From: Acidobacteriota bacterium
Lineage (GTDB): Bacteria > Acidobacteriota > UBA4820 > DSQY01
Reading direction: 5' to 3'
DNA length: 11,609 nt
NCBI GenBank assembly: GCA_022759065.1
Contig: JAEMPZ010000001.1
Coordinates: 1-11,609 of the forward strand
In this document: in pieces, positions 5,422 to 11,609 of the stretch
How positions within the stretch are numbered: position 1 is the first letter of the stretch
Layout: each line of letters starts with the position of its first letter
Translations under genes and position numbers: made by a program
Notes under the pieces: model-generated
What the model saw: only the letters and a program-made list of their open reading frames with translations
Told to the model about the DNA's origin: nothing
Databases searched by the model: none

Positions 5422-6678
5422 ATGGCTTCTGAACGTGTTGTGCTTTGCGCGGTGACGCTTCCGGGGATTAACGCGAGCCTCGTGGAGGATTATCTCGACG
5501 AGCTTTCCGAACTGGTTGCGACGGCCGGGGGCGAGGTCGTGCAGCGCTTCGTGCAGCCTCGCGAGAGGCTTGACCCGGCTAGTTACGTGGGGGATGGCAA
5601 AGCGCGCGAGATAGCCGCCTTCTGCAAGGAGCAAGACATTCACACGGTCGTCTTTGAAGGCGACTTGAGCCCGGCCCAGGTTCGCAACCTGGAAAAGATC
5701 CTTGAGCGGAAAGTGATGGACCGCACCGCCGTGATCCTCGACATCTTCGCGCGCCGCGCAAGGAGCCGCGAGGCCAAGACGCAGGTGGCTCTTGCCCAGT
5801 ACACCTACCTGCTTCCGAGACTGACGCGGGCGTGGTCCCACCTGTCGCGCCAGGCAGGAGGCATAGGCACCAGGGGAATCGGCGAGACGCAGCTCGAAAC
5901 AGACCGCCGCGTCATCAGGCGGAAGATCGCGCAGCTTTCCAAGACCCTCGAGGAGATATCCGCGCACCGCAACGTCCAGCGCCGCCGCAGAAGAGAGACC
6001 TTCGAAGTGGCGCTCGTCGGTTACACCAACGTGGGGAAATCACTTCTTTTGAACAGGCTGGCCTCGGCTAGCGCCCGCGTTGAGGACAAGCTCTTCGCCA
6101 CGCTCGACACCACATACCGCCGCCTGCCTCTGGAGGGCGTCAGGCAGCAAGTCCTTGTCATTGACACGGTCGGCTTCATCAGGAACCTGCCGCACCACCT
6201 CGTGGCCTCCTTCCGCTCGACGCTCGAACAGGCCAAGGAGGCAGACCTGCTTCTGCACGTCGTAAACGTAAGCCACCCCCTCTTCGAGGAACAGGCCGCG
6301 GCCTCGCGAAGCGTCCTTTGCGAACTTGGCCTTGACGCCGCCCCGACGCTCACGGTTCTCAACCAGATTGACCGCGCCCAGCCGGGACTGATTGACCGCG
6401 CGCGCGGCCTCTACCCGGAGGGCTTCCTCGTTTCAGCATTGACCAGCGAGGGCCTTCCGGCATTGAAAGAAGCAGTCGCCCAACAGGCACGCCTGCGCGC
6501 AGCCGGAACCGAGCTGTTCATACCCTACGAGAAGTGGCCAGAATTTCTTCTTATTCGCCCCTCCATTCGCGTCCTTCAGGAATCTTACGGCGACGAAGGC
6601 GTGCGCGTGGTAATCCAGGCCAAGCCTGAAATCGCCTCGCGCGCAGCCGCGATGGCCGTCTCCAAATCGCCCAGTTGA
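5422..6678 (+). CDS. hflX: GTPase HflX (ribosome-associated)
   Basis: This is a 418-residue GTPase that binds the 50S subunit and splits stalled or stressed 70S ribosomes. The start at ATG 5422 follows GGAGGG at 5412-5417; a TTG at 5404 in the same frame lacks such a site. The N-terminal HflX domain (about 10-190) includes LDPASYVGDGK, the arginine-rich DIFARRARSREAKTQVALAQ stretch and the hallmark GGIGTRGIGETQLETDRR (about 146-163). The G domain has G1 GYTNVGKS (200-207), a G2 threonine in FATLDTTYRR, G3 DTVGF (248-252), and G4 NQID (314-317). G4 has Gln for the usual Lys of NKxD. A G5 SAL lies near 338-340. A C-terminal domain of about 60 residues completes the protein. It is preceded by hicBA and followed by a 176-nt gap, so it is probably transcribed alone. 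Confidence 0.95.
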   Translation: MASERVVLCAVTLPGINASLVEDYLDELSELVATAGGEVVQRFVQPRERLDPASYVGDGKAREIAAFCKEQDIHTVVFEGDLSPAQVRNLEKILERKVMDRTAVILDIFARRARSREAKTQVALAQYTYLLPRLTRAWSHLSRQAGGIGTRGIGETQLETDRRVIRRKIAQLSKTLEEISAHRNVQRRRRRETFEVALVGYTNVGKSLLLNRLASASARVEDKLFATLDTTYRRLPLEGVRQQVLVIDTVGFIRNLPHHLVASFRSTLEQAKEADLLLHVVNVSHPLFEEQAAASRSVLCELGLDAAPTLTVLNQIDRAQPGLIDRARGLYPEGFLVSALTSEGLPALKEAVAQQARLRAAGTELFIPYEKWPEFLLIRPSIRVLQESYGDEGVRVVIQAKPEIASRAAAMAVSKSPS

Positions 6679-6739
6679 AAATTGAAGTGGCCGTGCCTCC
6701 TTGATTTTCCGTCGCATTGGGGAGAGAATACCAACTTTG

Positions 6740-6773
6740 GCAAGGCGCGTTTCGCCGGAGCGGGACGCCTTGC
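6740..6773. repeat. 8-bp inverted repeat upstream of ammonia-lyase gene
   Basis: GCAAGGCG (6740-6747) and CGCCTTGC (6766-6773) are perfect inverted copies separated by 18 nt. They lie in the 176-nt gap between hflX and the ammonia-lyase gene, 82 nt before the latter's start. No T-tract follows, so an intrinsic terminator is unlikely. A regulator-binding site or an RNA stem in the leader is possible. Confidence 0.35.
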
Positions 6774-6854
6774 AGGCACTTGTCCGCCATGGCCTGAATA
6801 AAACGGGCTGGCGCTCTTGAAAGCGTTGTAAAAACAGATGCAAGGGGGTTTGAG

Positions 6855-8387
6855 ATGACGGTTAGGCTGGATGGGGAAAATCTGAAGATCGAGGACGTGG
6901 TCCGCGTGGCGCGCCACGGAGAGAAGGTCGAGCTTGCGCCGGAGGCGGTGGAGAGGATCAAGCGCTGCCGCGCGATGCTTGAAAAGAAAATTCAGGCCCA
7001 CGAGATCATGTACGGCGTGAATACCGGCATTGGCGAATTTTCCGAGGTCGTGCTGAACGACGACCAGGTAAAGCAGTTCCAAAAGTACCTCATCTATAAC
7101 CACGCCGCCGGGATCGGCGAACCGGCGCCGATTGAGCACGTCAGGGCCGCGATGGTCAGCCGAATGAACGTCCACGCCAAGGGCTTTTCGGGCTGCCGCC
7201 CGGAGATCCCGTTGACTTATGCCGCGATGCTCAACGCGGGCATCACGCCGGTGGTCTGCGAGAAGGGTTCGGTCGGAGCCTGCGGCGACCTCGCCCCCAT
7301 GAGCCAGTGCGCGCTCTCTCTCATGGGCGAAGGCGAGTGCTTCTACCAGGGGAGCCGAATGGCAACGCGCGAAGCGATGGAAAAGGCCGGCGTCCCCATT
7401 CCAGGCCTTCAGGCCCGCGACGGCCTCGCCGCGATCAACGGCTCGAATCTGATAACGGGAATGGCCTGCCTCGAACTCTACGACGCCGAGCGCTGGACGG
7501 CCCAGGCCGAGATCGCCTGCGCGATGAGCCTTGAAGCGCTTCTCGCCAACATGCGCCCCTATGAAGCGAGAATTCACGAGCTTAGAGGCTTCAAGGGAGC
7601 GGTGACGTGCGCGGCCAACCTCAGAAAGGTTACGGCCGGCTCTGACCTTGTGACGGGCAAGCTGAAGGTCAAGGTGCAGGACGCTTATTCGATGCGGGCG
7701 ACTCCACAGGTCATCGGCGCTCTCAGGGATCAGTTGGCGCACGCGAGAAAGCAGATTGAAATCGAGCTGAACGGCGTGGCGGACAACCCTATTTTCGCCG
7801 CTGACGAGAATAAGGTTTATACGGGCGCCAACTTCCAGGGCACGCCGATAAGCCTGCCTTTGGACGTCGTAGGCGCTGGCGTCACCATGGTGAGCGTCCT
7901 CTCGGAACGCCGCCTGAACCGCCTTTTGAACCCCGCGCTGAGCGTCGGCCTGCCAGCCTTTCTGACCAAGGGCGCCGGAATGTTCTCGGGCCACATGCTG
8001 AGCCAGTACACCGCCGACATGCTCATCGTCGAGCAGAGAATCCTGTCCGCTCCGAGTTACGTCCAGTCAATTCCCGCCGCGGCCGACCAGGAGGATTTCG
8101 TCTCGATGGGCATGAACGGCGCCCTAAAAACGAGGCAGATCCTGGATAACGCAAACGGCGTGCTGGCAATCGAGATGATCGCCGCCGCCCAGGGGCTCGA
8201 CTTCCGCGATTTCACTTTCGGCAAGGGCACGCAAGCCGCTCACGCTGCGGTGCGCAAGGTCGTCGCCCACCTTGAAACCGACAGGCCGCTTTTCAAGGAC
8301 CACAACGCGATGAAGGCAGCGGTTGCGGGTTGCTCCGTTCTGGACGCGGTCACGTCCGAGGTAGGCCCGCTTGGGGCTTCATGGTGA
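6855..8387 (+). CDS. MIO-family ammonia-lyase (histidine/aromatic amino acid lyase homolog)
   Basis: This 510-residue homolog has the length of histidine ammonia-lyase (HutH). MIO enzymes eliminate ammonia from His, Phe or Tyr, or shift it in aminomutases. Conserved residues are Tyr53 in YGVNTG, Asn195 in AINGSN, Tyr278 and Arg281 in VQDAYSMR, and the QED of AADQEDFVSM. The cofactor tripeptide is Ala142-Cys143-Gly144 (GSVGACGDLAP; TGC codon at 7281-7283) instead of Ala-Ser-Gly. In Pseudomonas HutH an engineered S143C enzyme is known to mature to an active form, so activity is plausible. The selectivity pair is Asn82-His83 (YNHAAG) where HutH has Ser-His, and Phe replaces His in QEDHVSM. No hutU, hutI or hutG is nearby, so I leave the symbol empty. 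The ATG is fixed by AAGGGGG. The next gene follows after 18 nt. Confidence 0.9.
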   Translation: MTVRLDGENLKIEDVVRVARHGEKVELAPEAVERIKRCRAMLEKKIQAHEIMYGVNTGIGEFSEVVLNDDQVKQFQKYLIYNHAAGIGEPAPIEHVRAAMVSRMNVHAKGFSGCRPEIPLTYAAMLNAGITPVVCEKGSVGACGDLAPMSQCALSLMGEGECFYQGSRMATREAMEKAGVPIPGLQARDGLAAINGSNLITGMACLELYDAERWTAQAEIACAMSLEALLANMRPYEARIHELRGFKGAVTCAANLRKVTAGSDLVTGKLKVKVQDAYSMRATPQVIGALRDQLAHARKQIEIELNGVADNPIFAADENKVYTGANFQGTPISLPLDVVGAGVTMVSVLSERRLNRLLNPALSVGLPAFLTKGAGMFSGHMLSQYTADMLIVEQRILSAPSYVQSIPAAADQEDFVSMGMNGALKTRQILDNANGVLAIEMIAAAQGLDFRDFTFGKGTQAAHAAVRKVVAHLETDRPLFKDHNAMKAAVAGCSVLDAVTSEVGPLGASW

Positions 8388-8405
8388 ATGGAGAGATGAA
8401 AAGGG

Positions 8406-9605
8406 ATGATCACCACAAAGGCGCCAAGGACACGGAGGAAAGAAGGGGGCACCGCATTTACATCGCGGAATTTAGGCCCGCGGCTTGCCTTAATCTTCAT
8501 GGCGCTGGCGGTTCTTCGCTTGGGGGCTGACACGGCCGCTCCGCCAACCCTGGAACAGGTCCGAAAAGAGATGGGCATCCCGTCCACCGCCACCGAACGA
8601 GGCCAGATGGACGCCGTCGGCTTCGCCTCCACGAAAGCCCAGATGGACGCGGTATGGAAGGCATCCGAGGCGCTCCCCGCACCTGATCTCTGCAAAGCCT
8701 TTCCACCGCCCGCCGTTTCAAGCGAGACGGTGGCCGGCATCATTTCGCCCCACGATGACTACGTTTACGCCGGGCGCGTCTACCGCGCGGTCACGCCCCA
8801 CGTCAAGGCGCCTCTCGTCATACTCGTGGGCGTCTTCCACCATTACCGCCAGTTCCAATGCCGGAACGTTTTGGTCTTCGAAGATTATCGAACTTGGCGC
8901 AGCCCTGACGGGCCCATTCAAGTGTCGCCCTTGAGAGACGAAGTGCTCGCGCGCCTTGCCCCCGATGATTTCATCAGAAACGACGCGATGCACGACTCGG
9001 AGCATTCGGTGGAGGCGATTTCCTACTGGCTCAAGCGCCAGAACCCGAGGGTCGAGATTCTCCCCTTCCTCGTGCCCGAAATGGCGCCGGAGCAAATGAA
9101 GGTTCTCGCGTCCCGCCTCGCCAAGGCCGTTACGGCGGCCACAAAAGAGCGAAACCTCTCGCTCGGAAGAGATTATCAGGTGGTTATTTCGGCGGACGCC
9201 GTACACTACGGCGCGGATTTCGATTACACTCCGTTCGGCGAGGGCGGCGTCGAAGCCTACAGCCGCGCCGTCGCGCAAGACCTCGATATCATGAAGGGGC
9301 CGCTCGCCGGCGAACTTAAGCCGGATGAGGTTTTCGCTGCGTTGAGCGACCCCGAAAAGCCCGACAAGCGAAGAGTCACCTGGTGCGGGCGCTTCTCAAT
9401 TCCGTTCGGCCTCGCCTTCATGAAGGACCTCGCAGGCGCTTCAGGGCAGAAGCTCGAAGCCGAGCCCGCGGCCTACGCCACTTCCATTGGCTGGCCAGAA
9501 CTCAATGTTGGAAAGGGCGGGCCAGGCCGCACCGCCCCATCCAACCTCTACCACTTCGTCGGCTATCCCGGCGTCGTAATCAAAATAACCAACGCCCATT
9601 CGTGA
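8406..9605 (+). CDS. Memo-family / AmmeMemoRadiSam system protein B-like, probably exported
   Basis: The frame encodes 399 residues. The Memo domain spans about 105-395 with the metal-site residues of the family: His116 (ISPHDDYVYAG), His145/146 (GVFHH), EHSVE (199-203), Asp264 and His267 (SADAVHYG), and Cys327 (WCGRFSIPFG). Before it lies an exported-looking N-terminus: a hydrophobic stretch at about 27-41 (LALIFMALAVLRLGA) with a plausible cleavage site near TAA, then a linker with a twofold motif (GQMDAVGFAST, AQMDAVWKAS). Most Memo proteins are cytosolic. Human MEMO1 binds copper or iron. In bacteria Memo is often linked to AMMECR1 and a radical SAM protein, none of which is in this window. 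The start is uncertain: codons 2-14 lie in a degenerate 9-bp repeat, and ATG 8499 is the only later ATG nearby. GGAGAG at 8390-8395 supports 8406 modestly. Confidence 0.82.
   Translation: MITTKAPRTRRKEGGTAFTSRNLGPRLALIFMALAVLRLGADTAAPPTLEQVRKEMGIPSTATERGQMDAVGFASTKAQMDAVWKASEALPAPDLCKAFPPPAVSSETVAGIISPHDDYVYAGRVYRAVTPHVKAPLVILVGVFHHYRQFQCRNVLVFEDYRTWRSPDGPIQVSPLRDEVLARLAPDDFIRNDAMHDSEHSVEAISYWLKRQNPRVEILPFLVPEMAPEQMKVLASRLAKAVTAATKERNLSLGRDYQVVISADAVHYGADFDYTPFGEGGVEAYSRAVAQDLDIMKGPLAGELKPDEVFAALSDPEKPDKRRVTWCGRFSIPFGLAFMKDLAGASGQKLEAEPAAYATSIGWPELNVGKGGPGRTAPSNLYHFVGYPGVVIKITNAHS
8412..8447 (+). repeat. degenerate 9-bp tandem repeat within the N-terminal codons
   Basis: Four 9-mers in register read ACCACAAAG, GCGCCAAGG, ACACGGAGG, AAAGAAGGG. 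This is the pattern of the ACCACAAAGGCAC-type repeats often seen between genes in bacterial genomes, and it translates to the low-complexity TKAPRTRRKEG. It suggests that this stretch was originally intergenic. Confidence 0.4.
8457..8476 (+). repeat. partial third copy of the 32-bp repeat core
   Basis: These 20 bases match the core of the 32-bp repeat (from the TTTCAATCGCGG part) at 17 of 20 positions, including the run ATCGCGGAATTT. The stretch falls inside the first codons of the Memo-like frame, directly after the 9-bp repeat. A chance match of this length is possible but not likely. Confidence 0.35.
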
Positions 9606-9795
9606 CCCTTCCACGCTGCCGCCACATTGCACGGAAGACGTAAAACGTAGAGGCTTTGTCCGCGCCCGGCATCAACCTTACCTAATCTGCCAAATGCCGA
9701 TGCAATCGGAGCCTTGAACATTGCGGCCTTGCTGTGGAACAATGGTATCCTCGGGCGGGGCTTTGTTTTAACCGCGATGACGATTGGAGGTTCCC

Positions 9796-10299
9796 GTGGC
9801 AAAAGAAACCGGTCCCTGGGTGGCGATTCTGATGGGCAGCGCTTCGGACGCGCAGTTGGTCGCGCCGTGCCAGGACGCGCTTGAAAGCTATGGCATCCCG
9901 TACGAAACAAGGGTGCTTTCGGCGCACCGGACGCCCGACGAGACGGTGGCCTACCTGAAGGAGGCTGAATCGCGCGGCATAGAGGCCATAATAGCGGCGG
10001 CAGGCATGTCCGCGCACTTGGCGGGGGTGGCGGCTGCTAACAGCATCCTGCCCGTAATAGGAATTCCAATCGCCTCCGGACCTCTCAACGGCGTTGACGC
10101 CCTGTACTCCACGGTCATGATGCCACCCGGCCTTCCGGTGGCAACGGTGGCCATCAACGGCGCCGCCAATGCCGGCCACCTGGCGGCTCAGATTTTAATG
10201 GGCGCCCACCCTGAGTTGGGCGACAAGATACGCCGCCACCGCGAGGCCCAACGCCAGAAGGTTTTGGGCGCGGACGCCTCAATGGGACGCGCGAGATAG
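9796..10299 (+). CDS. purE: 5-(carboxyamino)imidazole ribonucleotide mutase PurE
   Basis: This 167-residue protein carries out the carboxylation step of purine synthesis, making CAIR. Motifs are LMGSASD (12-18), the active-site SAHRTPDE with His44 (42-49), the substrate loop AAAGMSAHLAGV (67-78), LPVIGIPI (85-92), and MPPGLPVATVAINGAANAGHLAAQIL, a family hallmark. The start is GTG 9796, chosen because GGAGG (9786-9790) lies at correct spacing; an in-frame TTG at 9784 would overlap that site. The length and SAHRTP favour class I (N5-CAIR mutase), which normally needs PurK, not present in this window. The GMSAHLAG loop differs from the usual GGAAHLPG, so class II cannot be excluded by eye. A Sua5/YrdC gene follows 2 nt after the stop. 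Confidence 0.93.
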   Translation: MAKETGPWVAILMGSASDAQLVAPCQDALESYGIPYETRVLSAHRTPDETVAYLKEAESRGIEAIIAAAGMSAHLAGVAAANSILPVIGIPIASGPLNGVDALYSTVMMPPGLPVATVAINGAANAGHLAAQILMGAHPELGDKIRRHREAQRQKVLGADASMGRAR

Positions 10300-10301
10300 C
10301 A

Positions 10302-10940
10302 ATGGGCCCGCGGATGCTTCGCGCGGCCCAGGGCGTGGACTGGCTTTCAACGGCGGCCGCGCACCTGCGCGCTGGAAAAATCCTGGCCGTTCCCACCGAG
10401 ACCGTTTACGGGCTTTGTGTCAGCGCTTTCAACAGGGCTGGAGTCGAAGCCCTGTTCCACCTAAAGTCCCGTTACGAAATGAAGCCGCTGCCCATCCAGG
10501 TGGATAGCATAAGGACCGCGCTGGTCGCCGGGTTTCTTTTTCCAGACCGCGTCCTGGCTTTAGCGGAAACGTTTTGGCCGGGGCCGCTGACGATCGTCGT
10601 GCCGAGGCCACCAACCATTCCATCGTGGTATGCCCCCGACAGCCACGAGGTGGCGCTGCGCATCCCGAACCACGCGGTCACGCTGGCTCTGCTTGACGAG
10701 ATGGGGGCGCCGCTGGCCATCACCAGCGCCAACTTATCTGGCGAGCCCCCGCTGACCGACGCGCCAAGCATAGCCAGGACATTTCAAAACGCCGTGGATC
10801 TCTTGATTCTCGACGACGGGCCCTCCCCTGGCGGCCTGGCTTCAACGGTGGTGGATATTACCGGGGAGCGTCCGTCGCTTGTCCGGGAAGGACCTATTCC
10901 ACTTTCCAGCATCCTCGAGGTCTGGGATGGGCGCGCTTAG
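10302..10940 (+). CDS. L-threonylcarbamoyladenylate synthase (Sua5/YrdC/YwlC)
   Basis: This 212-residue enzyme forms threonylcarbamoyl-AMP from threonine, bicarbonate and ATP for the t6A37 modification of ANN-decoding tRNAs. YrdC-domain motifs are PTETVYGL (31-38), LKSRYEMKPLPI (54-65) with the basic substrate-binding residues, FWPGPLTIVVPRP (91-103), ALRIPNH (118-124), AITSANLSGEPP (139-150), and STVVDI (181-186). It is the short form, lacking the C-terminal Sua5 domain. The start at ATG 10302 is 2 nt after the purE stop; a second ATG at 10314 is possible and neither has a strong ribosome-binding site. The 3' end overlaps the sirtuin gene by 14 nt, so purE, this gene and the sirtuin are probably one operon. 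Symbol tsaC would be appropriate if confirmed. Confidence 0.92.
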   Translation: MGPRMLRAAQGVDWLSTAAAHLRAGKILAVPTETVYGLCVSAFNRAGVEALFHLKSRYEMKPLPIQVDSIRTALVAGFLFPDRVLALAETFWPGPLTIVVPRPPTIPSWYAPDSHEVALRIPNHAVTLALLDEMGAPLAITSANLSGEPPLTDAPSIARTFQNAVDLLILDDGPSPGGLASTVVDITGERPSLVREGPIPLSSILEVWDGRA

Positions 10941-11609
10941 TAGTATCGCGGCATTGACCGGCGCCGGCATTTCGGCCGAAAGCGGAATCGCCACTTTTCG
11001 GGGCGCCGGCGGCCTTTGGGAGAACCATTCCATCGAAGAAGTGGCCACTCCTCAAGGCTTCGCGCGCGACCCGCTGCTCGTTTGGCGCTTCTACGACGCG
11101 AGGCGCCGGCAAGGGTCAACCTGCAAGCCAAACAAAGGCCATCTCGCCCTTGCCAGGCTCGAACGCGAGCTGAAGGGGCGCTTCACCTTGATTACGCAGA
11201 ACGTTGACGGCCTGCACGCAATGGCCGGAAGCCGCCGAATCCTGGAGCTTCACGGGAGCCTCTGGCGAGTCCGCTGCACAAGGTGCGGCTTTGCCTCTGA
11301 GGACAGAAGGGTGCCGCTGCCGGAACTGCCGCCCCGCTGCGCTTGCGGAGCGCTCCTGCGTCCCGACATAGTGTGGTTCGGCGAACCGCTCGACGAGGCC
11401 ATTCTCGGCAAGGCCTGGCAAGCCGCGCAGAGCTGCGAACTTTTTCTGGTGGTAGGAACGTCAGGCGTGGTCGAACCGGCGGCCTCGCTTGCTCGAATCG
11501 CTTCATCGAACGGCGCGGAGGTCTGGGAAGTCAACCCCGAAGAGACTCCCCTGACGCCCATATGCGCGCGCTCATTCCGCTCCTCAGCCGGCGCGGTCAT
11601 GGACCAGGT
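10927..11609 (+). CDS. NAD-dependent protein deacylase, sirtuin (CobB/SIRT5-like), 3' end cut by window
   Basis: The open frame runs off the window; 227 residues are visible, close to the full length of about 230-245. Sirtuin motifs are TGAGISAESGIATFRG (11-26), TQNVDGLHAMAGS (90-102), the catalytic His109 in LELHGS, Zn-binding cysteines in CTRC (117, 120) and CAC (138, 140), RPDIVWFGE (145-153), and VVGTSGVVEPAA (176-187). Tyr56 and Arg59 in FYDARRR form the YxxR pair that marks class III sirtuins, which remove succinyl or malonyl groups as well as acetyl. The ATG lies inside the end of the Sua5/YrdC gene (14-nt overlap), with GAGG about 7 nt upstream. Substrate preference is inferred from YxxR only. 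Confidence 0.92.
   Translation, partial: MGALSSIAALTGAGISAESGIATFRGAGGLWENHSIEEVATPQGFARDPLLVWRFYDARRRQGSTCKPNKGHLALARLERELKGRFTLITQNVDGLHAMAGSRRILELHGSLWRVRCTRCGFASEDRRVPLPELPPRCACGALLRPDIVWFGEPLDEAILGKAWQAAQSCELFLVVGTSGVVEPAASLARIASSNGAEVWEVNPEETPLTPICARSFRSSAGAVMDQ

Noticed and set aside
6585..7994. Long minus-strand open frame of 469 codons opposite the ammonia-lyase gene
   Set aside because: It has no recognisable domain and lies fully antisense to hflX and ammonia-lyase coding sequence with strong motifs. It is expected from GC-rich codon bias.
9784..9795. TTG start for purE at 9784
   Set aside because: It overlaps the GGAGG ribosome-binding site that serves GTG 9796.
9606..9795. Possible small gene or terminator between the Memo-like gene and purE
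   Set aside because: No open frame with a ribosome-binding site and no convincing stem with T-tract is visible; only a weak TATCCT box at 9746-9751.

Overview
The window is a densely packed stretch of a GC-rich bacterial chromosome. Most genes are housekeeping or metabolic. There is no phage, integrase, transposase or CRISPR array. The mix of a NatAB-type ABC exporter, HicBA, HflX, a MIO ammonia-lyase, a Memo-family protein, PurE, Sua5/YrdC and a CobB-type sirtuin, together with GTG and probable TTG starts, fits a free-living, probably Gram-negative bacterium of a Desulfobacterota, Acidobacteriota or candidate-phylum kind. The sequence alone does not settle the lineage.

Layout. Positions 1-390 hold no gene but are rich in structure: a REP-like hairpin, a second small hairpin, and two facing arrays of degenerate 8-bp repeats. 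They end in a 32-bp element that recurs at 4817-4848. Positions 391-2593 are a two-gene ABC-2 export operon (ATPase, then permease, overlapping). Converging on it from the minus strand is a short operon (4723 down to 2641): a ChaN/Tiki-fold protein whose reading frame is cut by one in-frame TAA, and a small membrane-anchored protein resembling Coa1/Tim21. A divergent promoter region (4724-4891) separates this from a hicB-hicA toxin-antitoxin pair (4892-5337).

Plus-strand genes follow: hflX (5422-6678), a histidine/aromatic ammonia-lyase homolog (6855-8387), an apparently exported Memo/AmmeMemoRadiSam-B protein (8406-9605), and a tight purE / Sua5-YrdC / sirtuin run (9796 to the window end). 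The sirtuin is cut by the window edge.

The observations most worth a second look are these. (1) A single TAA separates the 55-codon N-terminus of the ChaN-like protein from its 476-codon remainder, in the same frame. (2) The ammonia-lyase has Ala-Cys-Gly where the family forms its MIO cofactor from Ala-Ser-Gly, carries altered substrate-pocket residues, and has no hut neighbours. (3) A 32-bp element lies just upstream of candidate -10 boxes of two unrelated operons, with a partial third copy. (4) Inverted octamer arrays lie in the first intergenic region. (5) The N-terminus of the Memo-family protein is encoded by what looks like a degenerate 9-bp tandem repeat. I do not see a clearly new multi-gene system.
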